Assembly (NCBI GenBank): GCA_035546935.1
Contig: DASZVP010000002.1
Location: 248,001-312,000, forward strand
Length of the DNA stretch: 64,000 bases
Direction: 5' to 3'
From: DASZVP01 sp035546935
Lineage (GTDB): Bacteria > Patescibacteriota > Saccharimonadia > Saccharimonadales > UBA4665
Shown here piece by piece: positions 1 to 7,513 of this stretch. Under the pieces are notes generated by a model that made no database searches, had not been told where the DNA came from, and was given only the letters and a program-made list of their open reading frames with translations. The position numbers and the translations under genes are program-made. Position 1 is the stretch's first letter. Each line of letters begins with the position of its first letter.

Positions 1-951
1 ACCGGCCGCCGCCTCGACGGGCGTAATTATAATGTGCGGCGGACTGGAGTACCTATGCGCAAAAGTGACTGTCAGGAAACAGCCGGCGGCCGGGCTGCTA
101 CCGGTGTTAATTGTAATGGCGCCACTGGTATCGCTGCCGCTAACTGCGGCCGTTCCGCCGCTGCCCAGGGCCGGGCCACCAGTACGATCCGGATTGGCGC
201 CGCCGGAAATCAGGTGGTGCGTCAAAGTCAGATCGCTATTAATTTGCAGGCTGCCAGCTGTTATTTGAGGGGCAGTGACGTTGCCGCTAAATGTGCCGCC
301 ACCATTTACTTGCAGACTTTTTGCGACGGTTAGCGCGCCCTGAATGCCGGTATCGCCATTGACAGACAGGTTCTGGTTAACCTGCAGCTGGCCTAGCTGA
401 GTAGTGCCGTTAACAGTTAAATTGGTTAGCGCAACCGTACCGCCAATTTTTAAGTTGCCGGCAACCTCCAGGCCGTTGCGTACTAGCACCTGGCCGGCGA
501 AGACAGCGTTAGATTGGACATTTAAGATTTGCCCATTGTTGCCAACCGTGGCGTCGCTCGCGGCCACTTGCTCAAGTGTTTGCTGAGTTAATGACTCAGT
601 CTTGATGTGCTCCACCGAGCCTTTTTTGCTCTGGAAATAAGCTACCAAAATGATGGCGGCTGCAATGACCAATATAAACAGGAACATTAACAGGTAAATG
701 TTAAAGCGACGCAGCGTTTGCTTTAGACCGCCAGACTTGCCGTCCGGCTCTTTGCCTTGGCCGGCGCTATTCGGACTGTTCCCAGTGGTATCTATAGTCG
801 AGCCGTCGCCGGACTTTAGTTCGCTTTCCGATTTTTCGAGCGCATCTTCATCGTCCTGCGGCTGGCTTGGCGCCGGCTGCTCAGCAGCTGCCGGCTTTTC
901 CGGCTCAGCTGGGGGCGACTGGGCCGCGTCTCCGGTCTTGGGTTCATCCAT
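1..951 (-). CDS. Membrane-anchored beta-repeat surface protein (C-terminus beyond left edge)
   Basis: The frame is open from an ATG at 951 to base 1 (317 codons, no stop), so the protein continues outside the window. A GGATGAG ribosome site lies 5 bases before the ATG. Residues 1-78 are acidic and rich in Pro/Ala/Glu (cytoplasmic by topology), one membrane helix spans about residues 85-106, and the rest is extracytoplasmic. Residues about 130-240 repeat a pattern of Val/Leu-x-Val-x-Gly-Asn turns (for example LTVNGTTQLGQLQVNQNL), which suggests a beta-helix or bactofilin-like stack. The visible end (GAITINTGSSPAAG) starts a different beta domain. It is divergent from the secreted-protein genes to the right. 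The exact function is unknown; an adhesin or fibre-like surface protein is likely. The call as a real gene rests on the long stop-free frame, the RBS and coherent topology. Confidence 0.8.
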   Translation of the reverse strand, partial: MDEPKTGDAAQSPPAEPEKPAAAEQPAPSQPQDDEDALEKSESELKSGDGSTIDTTGNSPNSAGQGKEPDGKSGGLKQTLRRFNIYLLMFLFILVIAAAIILVAYFQSKKGSVEHIKTESLTQQTLEQVAASDATVGNNGQILNVQSNAVFAGQVLVRNGLEVAGNLKIGGTVALTNLTVNGTTQLGQLQVNQNLSVNGDTGIQGALTVAKSLQVNGGGTFSGNVTAPQITAGSLQINSDLTLTHHLISGGANPDRTGGPALGSGGTAAVSGSDTSGAITINTGSSPAAGCFLTVTFAHRYSSPPHIIITPVEAAAG

Positions 952-1062
952 TTAAACTCATCCTATTCTTATCTCTATAGTACAAGACGGAAGCGTAAGC
1001 GTAAACGGTTTGCCTTAGTCGGGTATTTGCGGCAAAATATATATAGGACAACGAGGCGGAAA

Positions 1063-1839
1063 ATGAAAACCAGCAGTAGGAAATTATTAACGGCTATTTT
1101 AACTGCCTGTTTGCTGATTTTGGTTGGAAACACTCATGTCCAGGCCGCCTGTACCAGTGGCGCACAGACTTGTTCAAATAGCTATCAAGTAAATGAGGCT
1201 TTCTTTGGCGCCGGCGGGGCGCTTAATAACTGCTCGGCACATTATTGTTCCAAGCAGGCGGCTGGCGAAACAGCTGTCGGCAATACAAAAAGTGCTAATT
1301 TCCAAGCGCAAGGCGGTTTCAACACCGACCGCACGCCATTTATCCAGTTCACCATTAATAACACCAGTATTGATGTTGGCACCTTAACGGCCAGCAACAC
1401 GTCCACTGCGACCGCCAGCTTCACAATTGAGGCCTACTTATCGCACGGTTTTGTGGTCCAGAACGTTTCGCCGCCGCCAACTAACGGCAGTTATCAGCTG
1501 GCGGCCATTACCGGCAGCCCGGCACCTTCAGCTGCCGGCACCGAGCAGTTCGGCATGAACCTGGTGGCCAACACCAGCCCGTCATCATTAAGCGGCACTA
1601 GTGCCGACCCCAGTTACATACCCGACAGCACCTTTAGTTTTGGCCAGGTTGCTTCAAAGTATGCCACGCCTAACCAGTACATGTATGCTTACAGCGGCGC
1701 CGATAGCGAAGTCGCCTATTCTAGTTCGAGCTCAAGCTATACGACCTACACCATCTCATATATATTTAACGTTTCTCACATCACGCCGGGCGGCACCTAC
1801 ACCTTTAATCATGTGATGGTTGCAACTGCCAGCTACTAA
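1063..1839 (+). CDS. Secreted beta-sandwich-like surface protein
   Basis: 258 residues. The frame is open from a TTG at 1027, but ATG 1063 is preferred because it follows a GAGGCGG site and gives a clean signal peptide (KTSSRK, hydrophobic core, cleavage after HVQA). The mature protein starts with a cysteine-containing stretch (three pairs of Cys by residue 60) and then a Thr/Ser/Asn-rich beta region. Its C-terminal half shares landmarks with the next two genes: a FGMNLVANTSP segment, a final TPGGTYTFNHV strand and an aromatic C-terminus (TASY). No catalytic motif is visible. It is the first of three related secreted proteins followed by a DUF916-like membrane protein, so an assembled surface structure is a reasonable inference. 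I do not recognise a named family. Confidence 0.8.
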   Translation: MKTSSRKLLTAILTACLLILVGNTHVQAACTSGAQTCSNSYQVNEAFFGAGGALNNCSAHYCSKQAAGETAVGNTKSANFQAQGGFNTDRTPFIQFTINNTSIDVGTLTASNTSTATASFTIEAYLSHGFVVQNVSPPPTNGSYQLAAITGSPAPSAAGTEQFGMNLVANTSPSSLSGTSADPSYIPDSTFSFGQVASKYATPNQYMYAYSGADSEVAYSSSSSSYTTYTISYIFNVSHITPGGTYTFNHVMVATASY

Positions 1840-1956
1840 CAGATCAGACAAACTGTGGATAACTTTGTGAAATTTATTACTAAAGGTCTTGCTCTCTAGC
1901 CATTAGCATGTTACGATGACCTCGGATAATCTAAACAAAAAGCCAATTTAACATCG

Positions 1957-3405
1957 ATGGAAACACCTAAATTTTCGCTTAATCTCCGAGCCCTGAAGCG
2001 CGTAGTTTATGCAATGGCTGCCGCATTATTGTTTGCGACTGGTCTGCCGCTACTAGACAGCGGCAAGGCTTTTGCTACTACCCAGCTTGGCACGCGCAGT
2101 ATCCAGATGAGCGACTCGGCAGTAAGTGGTACATCGATTACTTCCGGTGTTGGTAGCGGTACCAATGTCACTTATGACGTTTCCGTGGTGATTACTGCCA
2201 CGACTCAGAGCTTTGTTATCGACTTTTGTAGCAATGACCCAATTATTGGTGACACTTGTACGGCACCTGCGGGTATGGATGTCACTGGTGCGACGCTCGG
2301 GGCGACAGCTGTTGCCGGACAAGTCGACCAGGCCCATAACTGGACTATAACCCCTGTCTCCACCGTCGGTACGACAGAAAGGCTGAAATTTGCAAACGAC
2401 GCCGCCGTGGGCGGTGGTGATGATGCCACAGCCGGTACACAGTCTTTCGAAGTTAGCGCCATCGCCGCCAACCCCTCAGCTTTAGGGAGTTTTTACGCCC
2501 GCATGTACACCTATGCCGACAACACCTGGGGCACCTATACCGCTCCGAACGGCACTGGTCCCGGTAACTATCAGGACTACGGTGGTTTTGCGCTGAGCAC
2601 CACTCAGGCCATTACAATTACCGCTCGTGTCCAGGAAACCTTGACTTTCTGTCTGACAAAAGCCGACCCTAACAACTGGCTAAACACTACACCCAACAAC
2701 CCCAGTGGTTCGGCTGGTGACTGTTCTGCCGGAGAAGTGGGGGCTGCGGCTAACGCCCCATCAGTGATCTTAGGTCACGGAAGTCCGACTGCGGTTTTGG
2801 ATGCCAATACTGTCGATATCGGTAACAGTAGTGGCGCTTCAGCCGATAACCCAATCTTCAGCCAGCTTTCGACCAATGCCACCCACGGGGCAGTTATTAA
2901 CCTGCGCAACAGCAACACCTCCTGTGGTGGTCTGAGCGCTGACAGTGGTTCTACCTGTGCCATTCCGGCCATCGACCAGAACGTTGGTAGCACTTGTCAA
3001 TCAGCTGAAACTGCCTGTGCCATGACAGCTGGCACTGCTGCCTTCGGTCTGTTCATAAACCAGTACATACCCACGAGTTCGATCGGTACTATCGGCACGA
3101 TCACGCCTAGCGCAACCTATTTCAACAACCTGCACTGTGGCGCTGATACCGCCAACACTCCATGTCCATCTGGTGACGGTAGCACCTGGTTCGGTATGGA
3201 CTCTACCACTACTGCTGTAAACGGCGGTACGCCTGCCACGAACGTCGGTAATGTAAAGACAACTTACGGTAGTACAGTGGCCAGTTCGACAGGCCCCGTC
3301 TACCACTTCGATAATGAATTTGAATTTGCAGCTACCGCTGCCTTGACCACCCCAGCTGGTATCTACACTGCGAACTTGAGTTTGATTGCCACTGGCACAT
3401 TCTAG
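1957..3405 (+). CDS. Large secreted two-domain surface protein
   Basis: 482 residues with an N-terminal signal region (basic start, hydrophobic stretch about residues 16-38, AFA-type cleavage site). The N-terminal domain contains FVIDFCSNDPIIGDTC and ends near a DYGGFAL segment; the C-terminal domain begins at ETLTFCLTKA, carries several Cys pairs, and ends AGIYTANLSLIATGTF. The next gene repeats both landmarks, so the two are paralogues. Composition (Thr, Ser, Asn, Ala, Gly) fits an exposed beta-rich protein. The start ATG has no clear Shine-Dalgarno site; an extended -10-like TGTTACGAT lies about 45 bases upstream. The C-terminal pattern resembles the fold class of WxL or spore-coat-U domains, but the WxL tryptophan motif is absent, so the family is unassigned. 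Confidence 0.8.
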   Translation: METPKFSLNLRALKRVVYAMAAALLFATGLPLLDSGKAFATTQLGTRSIQMSDSAVSGTSITSGVGSGTNVTYDVSVVITATTQSFVIDFCSNDPIIGDTCTAPAGMDVTGATLGATAVAGQVDQAHNWTITPVSTVGTTERLKFANDAAVGGGDDATAGTQSFEVSAIAANPSALGSFYARMYTYADNTWGTYTAPNGTGPGNYQDYGGFALSTTQAITITARVQETLTFCLTKADPNNWLNTTPNNPSGSAGDCSAGEVGAAANAPSVILGHGSPTAVLDANTVDIGNSSGASADNPIFSQLSTNATHGAVINLRNSNTSCGGLSADSGSTCAIPAIDQNVGSTCQSAETACAMTAGTAAFGLFINQYIPTSSIGTIGTITPSATYFNNLHCGADTANTPCPSGDGSTWFGMDSTTTAVNGGTPATNVGNVKTTYGSTVASSTGPVYHFDNEFEFAATAALTTPAGIYTANLSLIATGTF

Positions 3406-3413
3406 GGGTCTAA

Positions 3414-4457
3414 ATGAATAAGCGCCGCTGGCTGCTCTGGGCCATTGCCTTGCTGCTTGTCAGTGGTATCGGCTATTGGATCGGTCGACCGCCTGCGTAC
3501 AGCGTGTCACTAGGTAACCGTGCTTTGCAAGTGGCTGATAACCAGGCCAGTGCAGTTACCAACTATCAAGTGTCTTTTAATCTGATCACGCCCGGTACTT
3601 TAGGCTCAGTTGAGGTGCAGTTTTGTTCCAACGACCCATTGCTGACTTCACCTTGTACGCTGCCAACGGGCTTAGATTTAAGTCAAGCTGTTATTAGTCA
3701 ACAAAGCGGTCCTGGAGACTTCAGCATTGACCCCAGCAGCACAGCAACAGATGTGCTGCTGACTCGCACGCCCAGCGCCGTTGCCCCGCAAGCCGTTAGC
3801 GTGGAATTCAATAATGTTACAAACCCTGACACTCCTGGCGCCTACTATGTACGCCTAAGAACCTTTGCTGCCGCAGACGGTACCGGCCCGGAAGTCGATT
3901 ATGGCGGCATCGCCTTTTATATCAGCAATCAATTGTCCATCAGTGCTGAAGTTCCGCCTTATCTGACCTTTTGCACCGGCTTGACAATTACAGGCCTGAA
4001 TTGCGCCAATGCCCAAGGTAACTTTATTGATTTTGGCGAACTCGGAGCCAGCCGTACCGGTAAGGGAACCTCGCAAATGCTGGTGGCTACCAATGCAGCC
4101 GGCGGCTACAATGTCACAGTGACCGGCGCCACATTGTCCAGTGGTACAAACTCAATTGCTAATCTAGCCGCAAACGATGTTTCCCGACCGGGCACCCCAC
4201 AATTCGGCTTTAATTTAAGGTCAAATACCACACCGCCGCAGGGAGCCGACCCCACCGGGCCGGGAGTAGGCCAGCCCACTCCTAACTACAACCAGCCAAA
4301 TAGTTACCGCTTTGCGGACGGGGACGTAATTATCACAAACAGCGTGCCGGACACGGTCCGTTTGTACACCGCCAGCTATATTGCCAACATACCACCGACC
4401 CAAGCTGCAGGCATTTATGTCAGCACCTTAACCTATATCTGTTTAGCCGATTTTTAG
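3414..4457 (+). CDS. Secreted surface protein, paralogue of the preceding gene
   Basis: 347 residues, starting 8 bases after the previous stop, hence the same operon. A membrane/signal helix (LLWAIALLLVSGIGYWIG) follows a short basic start; no obvious cleavage site, so it may stay anchored. The first domain has VEVQFCSNDPLLTSPCTLP and a DYGGIAFYISNQ segment, matching the upstream paralogue. The second domain runs from YLTFCTGLTITGLNC through IDFGELGASR, ATNAAGGYNVTVTGATL, a QFGFNLRSNT strand and an AGIYVSTLTYICLADF terminus. The GGYNVTV and AGIYxxTLTY patterns are typical of WxL-like C-terminal domains, though the diagnostic Trp is missing. Role inferred: component of a cell-surface complex together with the DUF916-like protein downstream. 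Confidence 0.8.
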   Translation: MNKRRWLLWAIALLLVSGIGYWIGRPPAYSVSLGNRALQVADNQASAVTNYQVSFNLITPGTLGSVEVQFCSNDPLLTSPCTLPTGLDLSQAVISQQSGPGDFSIDPSSTATDVLLTRTPSAVAPQAVSVEFNNVTNPDTPGAYYVRLRTFAAADGTGPEVDYGGIAFYISNQLSISAEVPPYLTFCTGLTITGLNCANAQGNFIDFGELGASRTGKGTSQMLVATNAAGGYNVTVTGATLSSGTNSIANLAANDVSRPGTPQFGFNLRSNTTPPQGADPTGPGVGQPTPNYNQPNSYRFADGDVIITNSVPDTVRLYTASYIANIPPTQAAGIYVSTLTYICLADF

Positions 4458-4471
4458 CGAGGCGCTAGTTG

Positions 4472-4500
4472 TTGACATGCGCGCAATTTGCTAATATAGA
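4472..4500 (+). promoter_or_regulatory. Sigma-70-type promoter before the DUF916-like gene
   Basis: TTGACA at 4472-4477 and TATAGA at 4495-4500 are separated by 17 bases. A GAAGAGGG ribosome site follows at about 4507-4515 before the ATG at 4525. This indicates that the DUF916-like gene can be transcribed independently of the secreted-protein genes upstream. Confidence 0.7.
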
Positions 4501-4524
4501 TTTTAAAGAAGAGGGAAAACACAT

Positions 4525-5520
4525 ATGCGACATTTCGGGCGACGCTTAACATTTGCCATCACAGGCATGGCAGCTCTGCTGACCATGAGTGCTTTACCTG
4601 TAGTTCAGGCTGCCGCCAATTCTGCTACCGGCGGCAACGGCCTACGCGTCTCTAAAGTGCGCAATGATATTACTGTCAAACCGGGTGATCACACCACTGT
4701 AAGTATTACGGTTACCAATGTCACCAACAGCCCGGCTACTTTGCAGGCAATTGTTAACGACTTTATCGCCAACCCAGATGAAAGTGGCGCACCAACGCTT
4801 CTGCTGAACAACCAATTTGCGCCCAACCACAGTTTGAAGCGTTTTATCCAGCCAATCAGCAACTTTACTCTGCAGCCCAATCAGTCTACGACTATTCCGG
4901 TGAGCATCAATGTGCCTAAGGGTACCGCTGGAGGCGGCTATTACGGCGTTGTTCGCTTTGCGAGTGCCAGCACAAGTAACAAGTCTCAAGTTAACGTAGC
5001 TGGCAGCGTAGGCTCGCTGATCTTGCTGACCGTCCCCGGCAAACTGGTTGAAAAGTTGAGCATTGCCAGCTTTGACGCCCGGGTTAACGATCGTCCTAAC
5101 AGCTTCTTTACTAATAGGCATGGCATCAATGCCGTACTCCGTATGCAGAACGAGGGTAACATTCAAGAAGCACCTTTCGGCAAGATCCTGCTCAAGAACC
5201 GCAGCGGCAAGGTTCTGGCCACGTATGAAATTAACGCTGCGACGCCACCTGGCAATGTTCTGCCCGATAGCGTGCGTAAGTTTGCAATTCCACTTGGCAA
5301 TAAGGTTGGTAACATCGGTCAGTTTAAGCTGGAAGGGAACTTTGGCTACGGCAGTTCGGGACAGCTCCTCAGTGCCAGCACTACGTTTTATGTCATCCCG
5401 GTTTGGTTGATCTTGCTGATCATTGTCATCATTGCGTTAGTTGTCTTACTGATATTCGGTGGTCCGAAAGCCCTTAGAGCTTACAACCAGCGCGTCCTGA
5501 GCCGAGCTGGCCGCCGCTAA
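4525..5520 (+). CDS. DUF916-like (WxL-interacting-protein-like) membrane protein
   Basis: 331 residues: signal peptide (cleavage around VVQAAA), an extracellular beta domain (about residues 40-160), a second beta domain, then a C-terminal membrane helix (VIPVWLILLIIVIIALVVLL) and a short basic tail. The first domain follows the DUF916 pattern known from Gram-positive WxL-interacting proteins: KPGDHTTVSITVTNVTNSPA, then an NDF acidic loop, LQPNQSTTIPVSINVPKG, and GGGYYGVVRFA. In firmicute loci such proteins anchor WxL surface proteins to peptidoglycan; here the three secreted proteins upstream are the obvious partners. It has its own promoter. Assignment to DUF916 is by motif reading only; a related immunoglobulin-like fold is the alternative. 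Confidence 0.75.
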   Translation: MRHFGRRLTFAITGMAALLTMSALPVVQAAANSATGGNGLRVSKVRNDITVKPGDHTTVSITVTNVTNSPATLQAIVNDFIANPDESGAPTLLLNNQFAPNHSLKRFIQPISNFTLQPNQSTTIPVSINVPKGTAGGGYYGVVRFASASTSNKSQVNVAGSVGSLILLTVPGKLVEKLSIASFDARVNDRPNSFFTNRHGINAVLRMQNEGNIQEAPFGKILLKNRSGKVLATYEINAATPPGNVLPDSVRKFAIPLGNKVGNIGQFKLEGNFGYGSSGQLLSASTTFYVIPVWLILLIIVIIALVVLLIFGGPKALRAYNQRVLSRAGRR

Positions 5521-5568
5521 GCTAAAACAAGCTGTTGTTCCTAGGCAAAAACCGTTATGCTTAATAGT

Positions 5569-6453
5569 ATGAAACGGGGCTTTTTGGCGGCGGCTGGTTT
5601 AAGCCTAATGCTTGCTGTTTTGGCCGGCGTTGGGCAGGCCGGAGCGGCTAATAATTTTCCCGACCAAACGTCTGGCGGCTCGATTGGTTTACAAGGAGAA
5701 ATCTCGCAAGCCGCGCCCACCCAAGGCGCCACCATTACCGTGCCCAGCAACGGCGCCACCTTTAGCAGCCTGCCGATTACAGTCAGCGGTCTGTGCCCGT
5801 CAAATTTGCTGATTAAGATTTTCTCGAACAATGTCTTTGTGGGTTCGACTTTTTGCAGCAACGGCAGCTATTCGCTCAAGGTCGACCTGTTTAATGGCCA
5901 AAACCAGCTGGTGGCCCGTGATTACGACTCGCTTGATCAGGCCGGGCCGGACTCCAACACCGTCAATGTGACCTTTAATGATGTCCAGTTTGCTGAATTT
6001 GGCACTCATGTTCAGCTGACCAGCAATTTTGCAGAGCGCGGTGCCCCGCCGAACCAGGAGCTGGACTGGCCAATAATTTTGAGTGGCGGTAACGGGCCTT
6101 ACGCCATCAGCGTAGATTGGGGCGACGGCAGTCCGACTACACTTTTCAGCCAAGCAGCCAGCGGCACCTTTACCATCAGACATACCTATAAATCATCAGG
6201 TATATATACGGTAATTGTTAAGGCGACCGACAAAAATAACGGTACCGCCTTCTTGCAGCTAATTGCCGTGGCCAGCGGCGCCAAGCAAAGCAATGCCAAA
6301 GGCGGTACTGCCAGCTCGCTGACGAAAGTTAAAATTTTGTGGTGGCCAGCCCTATTAATGGTGCCGCTGATTCTGGCAACATTTTGGGTCGGGCGCCGCT
6401 ATGAATTGTACGTTCTGCGTAAACAGCTCGAAAAAGAGCGCGATAACGCCTAA
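5569..6453 (+). CDS. PKD-domain membrane protein
   Basis: 294 residues from ATG 5569 (an in-frame ATG at 5557 would add four residues; neither has a Shine-Dalgarno site, and 5569 lies 7 bases after a TATGCT box). A signal peptide (cleavage near GQAGAA) is followed by a two-cysteine beta domain (SGLCPSNLLIKIFSNNVFVG, then a second Cys) and a PKD domain with the diagnostic SVDWGDGSPTTL and a final IRHTYKSSGIYTVIVKATD. A C-terminal membrane helix (WWPALLMVPLILATFWVG) and a charged tail end the protein. The same architecture recurs at 9470-10531. PKD domains mediate protein or glycan contacts on the cell surface; the specific ligand is unknown. Confidence 0.8.
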   Translation: MKRGFLAAAGLSLMLAVLAGVGQAGAANNFPDQTSGGSIGLQGEISQAAPTQGATITVPSNGATFSSLPITVSGLCPSNLLIKIFSNNVFVGSTFCSNGSYSLKVDLFNGQNQLVARDYDSLDQAGPDSNTVNVTFNDVQFAEFGTHVQLTSNFAERGAPPNQELDWPIILSGGNGPYAISVDWGDGSPTTLFSQAASGTFTIRHTYKSSGIYTVIVKATDKNNGTAFLQLIAVASGAKQSNAKGGTASSLTKVKILWWPALLMVPLILATFWVGRRYELYVLRKQLEKERDNA

Positions 6454-6464
6454 AATATAGATAT

Positions 6465-7508
6465 ATGTCTGAAAAAGTTTACGTCGGCATGTCCGGCGGC
6501 GTTGATAGTTCGCTGACTGCTGCCTTGCTCAAAGAGCAGGGCTATGACGTCACGGGCGTTTACATGAAGAACTGGAGCCAGGACTTGCCGGGCATGATTT
6601 GCCCCTGGAAAGAAGACTATCAGGACGCCAAGCGCGTGGCCGTTCAACTCGACATTCCTTTCAAAATGTACGACTTTGAAACTGAATATCGCCAAAAGGT
6701 TGTCGACTATATGGTCCGGGAATATCAGGCCGGCCGCACGCCCAACCCAGACGTGATGTGTAACCAGGAGGTTAAGTTTAAGCTGTTTTTGGGAACCGCC
6801 TTGGCTGATGGCGCCGACCTGATTGCCACCGGGCACTACGCCCGCATTCACGGCGGACAGTTATTAACAGGGATAGATCCAGCCAAAGACCAGTCCTACT
6901 TTTTGTACCGCGTGACTGAAGATGCCTTGCGACATTCTCTAATGCCGATCGGCGAAATGCACAAAACTGAAGTTCGTAAAAAGGCCGCCGAGCTGGGCCT
7001 TTCGACGGCTGCCAAGCCTGATAGTCAGGGCATTTGTTTTGTTGGCCAGGTTGGCATTAAAGACTTTCTGGAGCATGAACTGGGTCCGCAGCCACCCGGG
7101 CCGATTATTGACCAGAACGGCAAAGAAATCGGCCAGCACGAAGGCGCCATTTTCTATACAATCGGCCAGCGCCACGGTCTGAACGTCGGCGGCGGCCTGC
7201 CGTATTACGTCAGCCGCAAAGATATGGCTACCAACACGGTTTACGTTACCACCAATCTGGACGATGCCAACCTATGGCACAAAGAAGTCAACCTGGAAGA
7301 CTTGCACTGGATCAATTCCGGGCCGGCCGGCGGCCAGACCTACCAGGCCCGCTTGCGCTATCACGGCCCGCTGGTCAGCTGCCGCATTGATGGTAATAAA
7401 TTGCTGCTTGATGAGGCTCAGCGCGGCCTGGCCGCCGGCCAATCGGCTGTCATTTATGACGGCGAGCTGGTGCTTGGCGGCGGCATCATGTCTCCTCTGT
7501 TACAATAG
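6465..7508 (+). CDS. mnmA: tRNA-specific 2-thiouridylase MnmA
   Basis: 347 residues, close to the family length. MnmA thiolates U34 of Lys, Glu and Gln tRNAs using ATP and relayed sulfur. Visible motifs are the PP-loop SGGVDSS (residues 10-16), a catalytic Cys in PDVMCN (Cys99), the second catalytic Cys in SQGICFVG (Cys191), ATGHYARI, and the C-terminal beta-barrel with YTIGQRHGLNVGGG. The two cysteines are those needed for activity in the family. A TAAAAT box at 6451-6456, containing the previous stop codon, lies 8 bases before the ATG and there is no Shine-Dalgarno site, so a very short or leaderless transcript is possible. alaS follows 5 bases after the stop. Confidence 0.97.
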   Translation: MSEKVYVGMSGGVDSSLTAALLKEQGYDVTGVYMKNWSQDLPGMICPWKEDYQDAKRVAVQLDIPFKMYDFETEYRQKVVDYMVREYQAGRTPNPDVMCNQEVKFKLFLGTALADGADLIATGHYARIHGGQLLTGIDPAKDQSYFLYRVTEDALRHSLMPIGEMHKTEVRKKAAELGLSTAAKPDSQGICFVGQVGIKDFLEHELGPQPPGPIIDQNGKEIGQHEGAIFYTIGQRHGLNVGGGLPYYVSRKDMATNTVYVTTNLDDANLWHKEVNLEDLHWINSGPAGGQTYQARLRYHGPLVSCRIDGNKLLLDEAQRGLAAGQSAVIYDGELVLGGGIMSPLLQ

Positions 7509-7513
7509 ACGCT

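Noticed and set aside
24..586. Several plus-strand frames at the left edge
   Set aside because: They are shadows of the minus-strand beta-repeat gene, which has better composition and an RBS.
1854..1862. Perfect DnaA box (TGTGGATAA)
   Set aside because: Only one copy, no cluster of boxes, no AT-rich unwinding region or dnaA/dnaN nearby; not enough for an origin.
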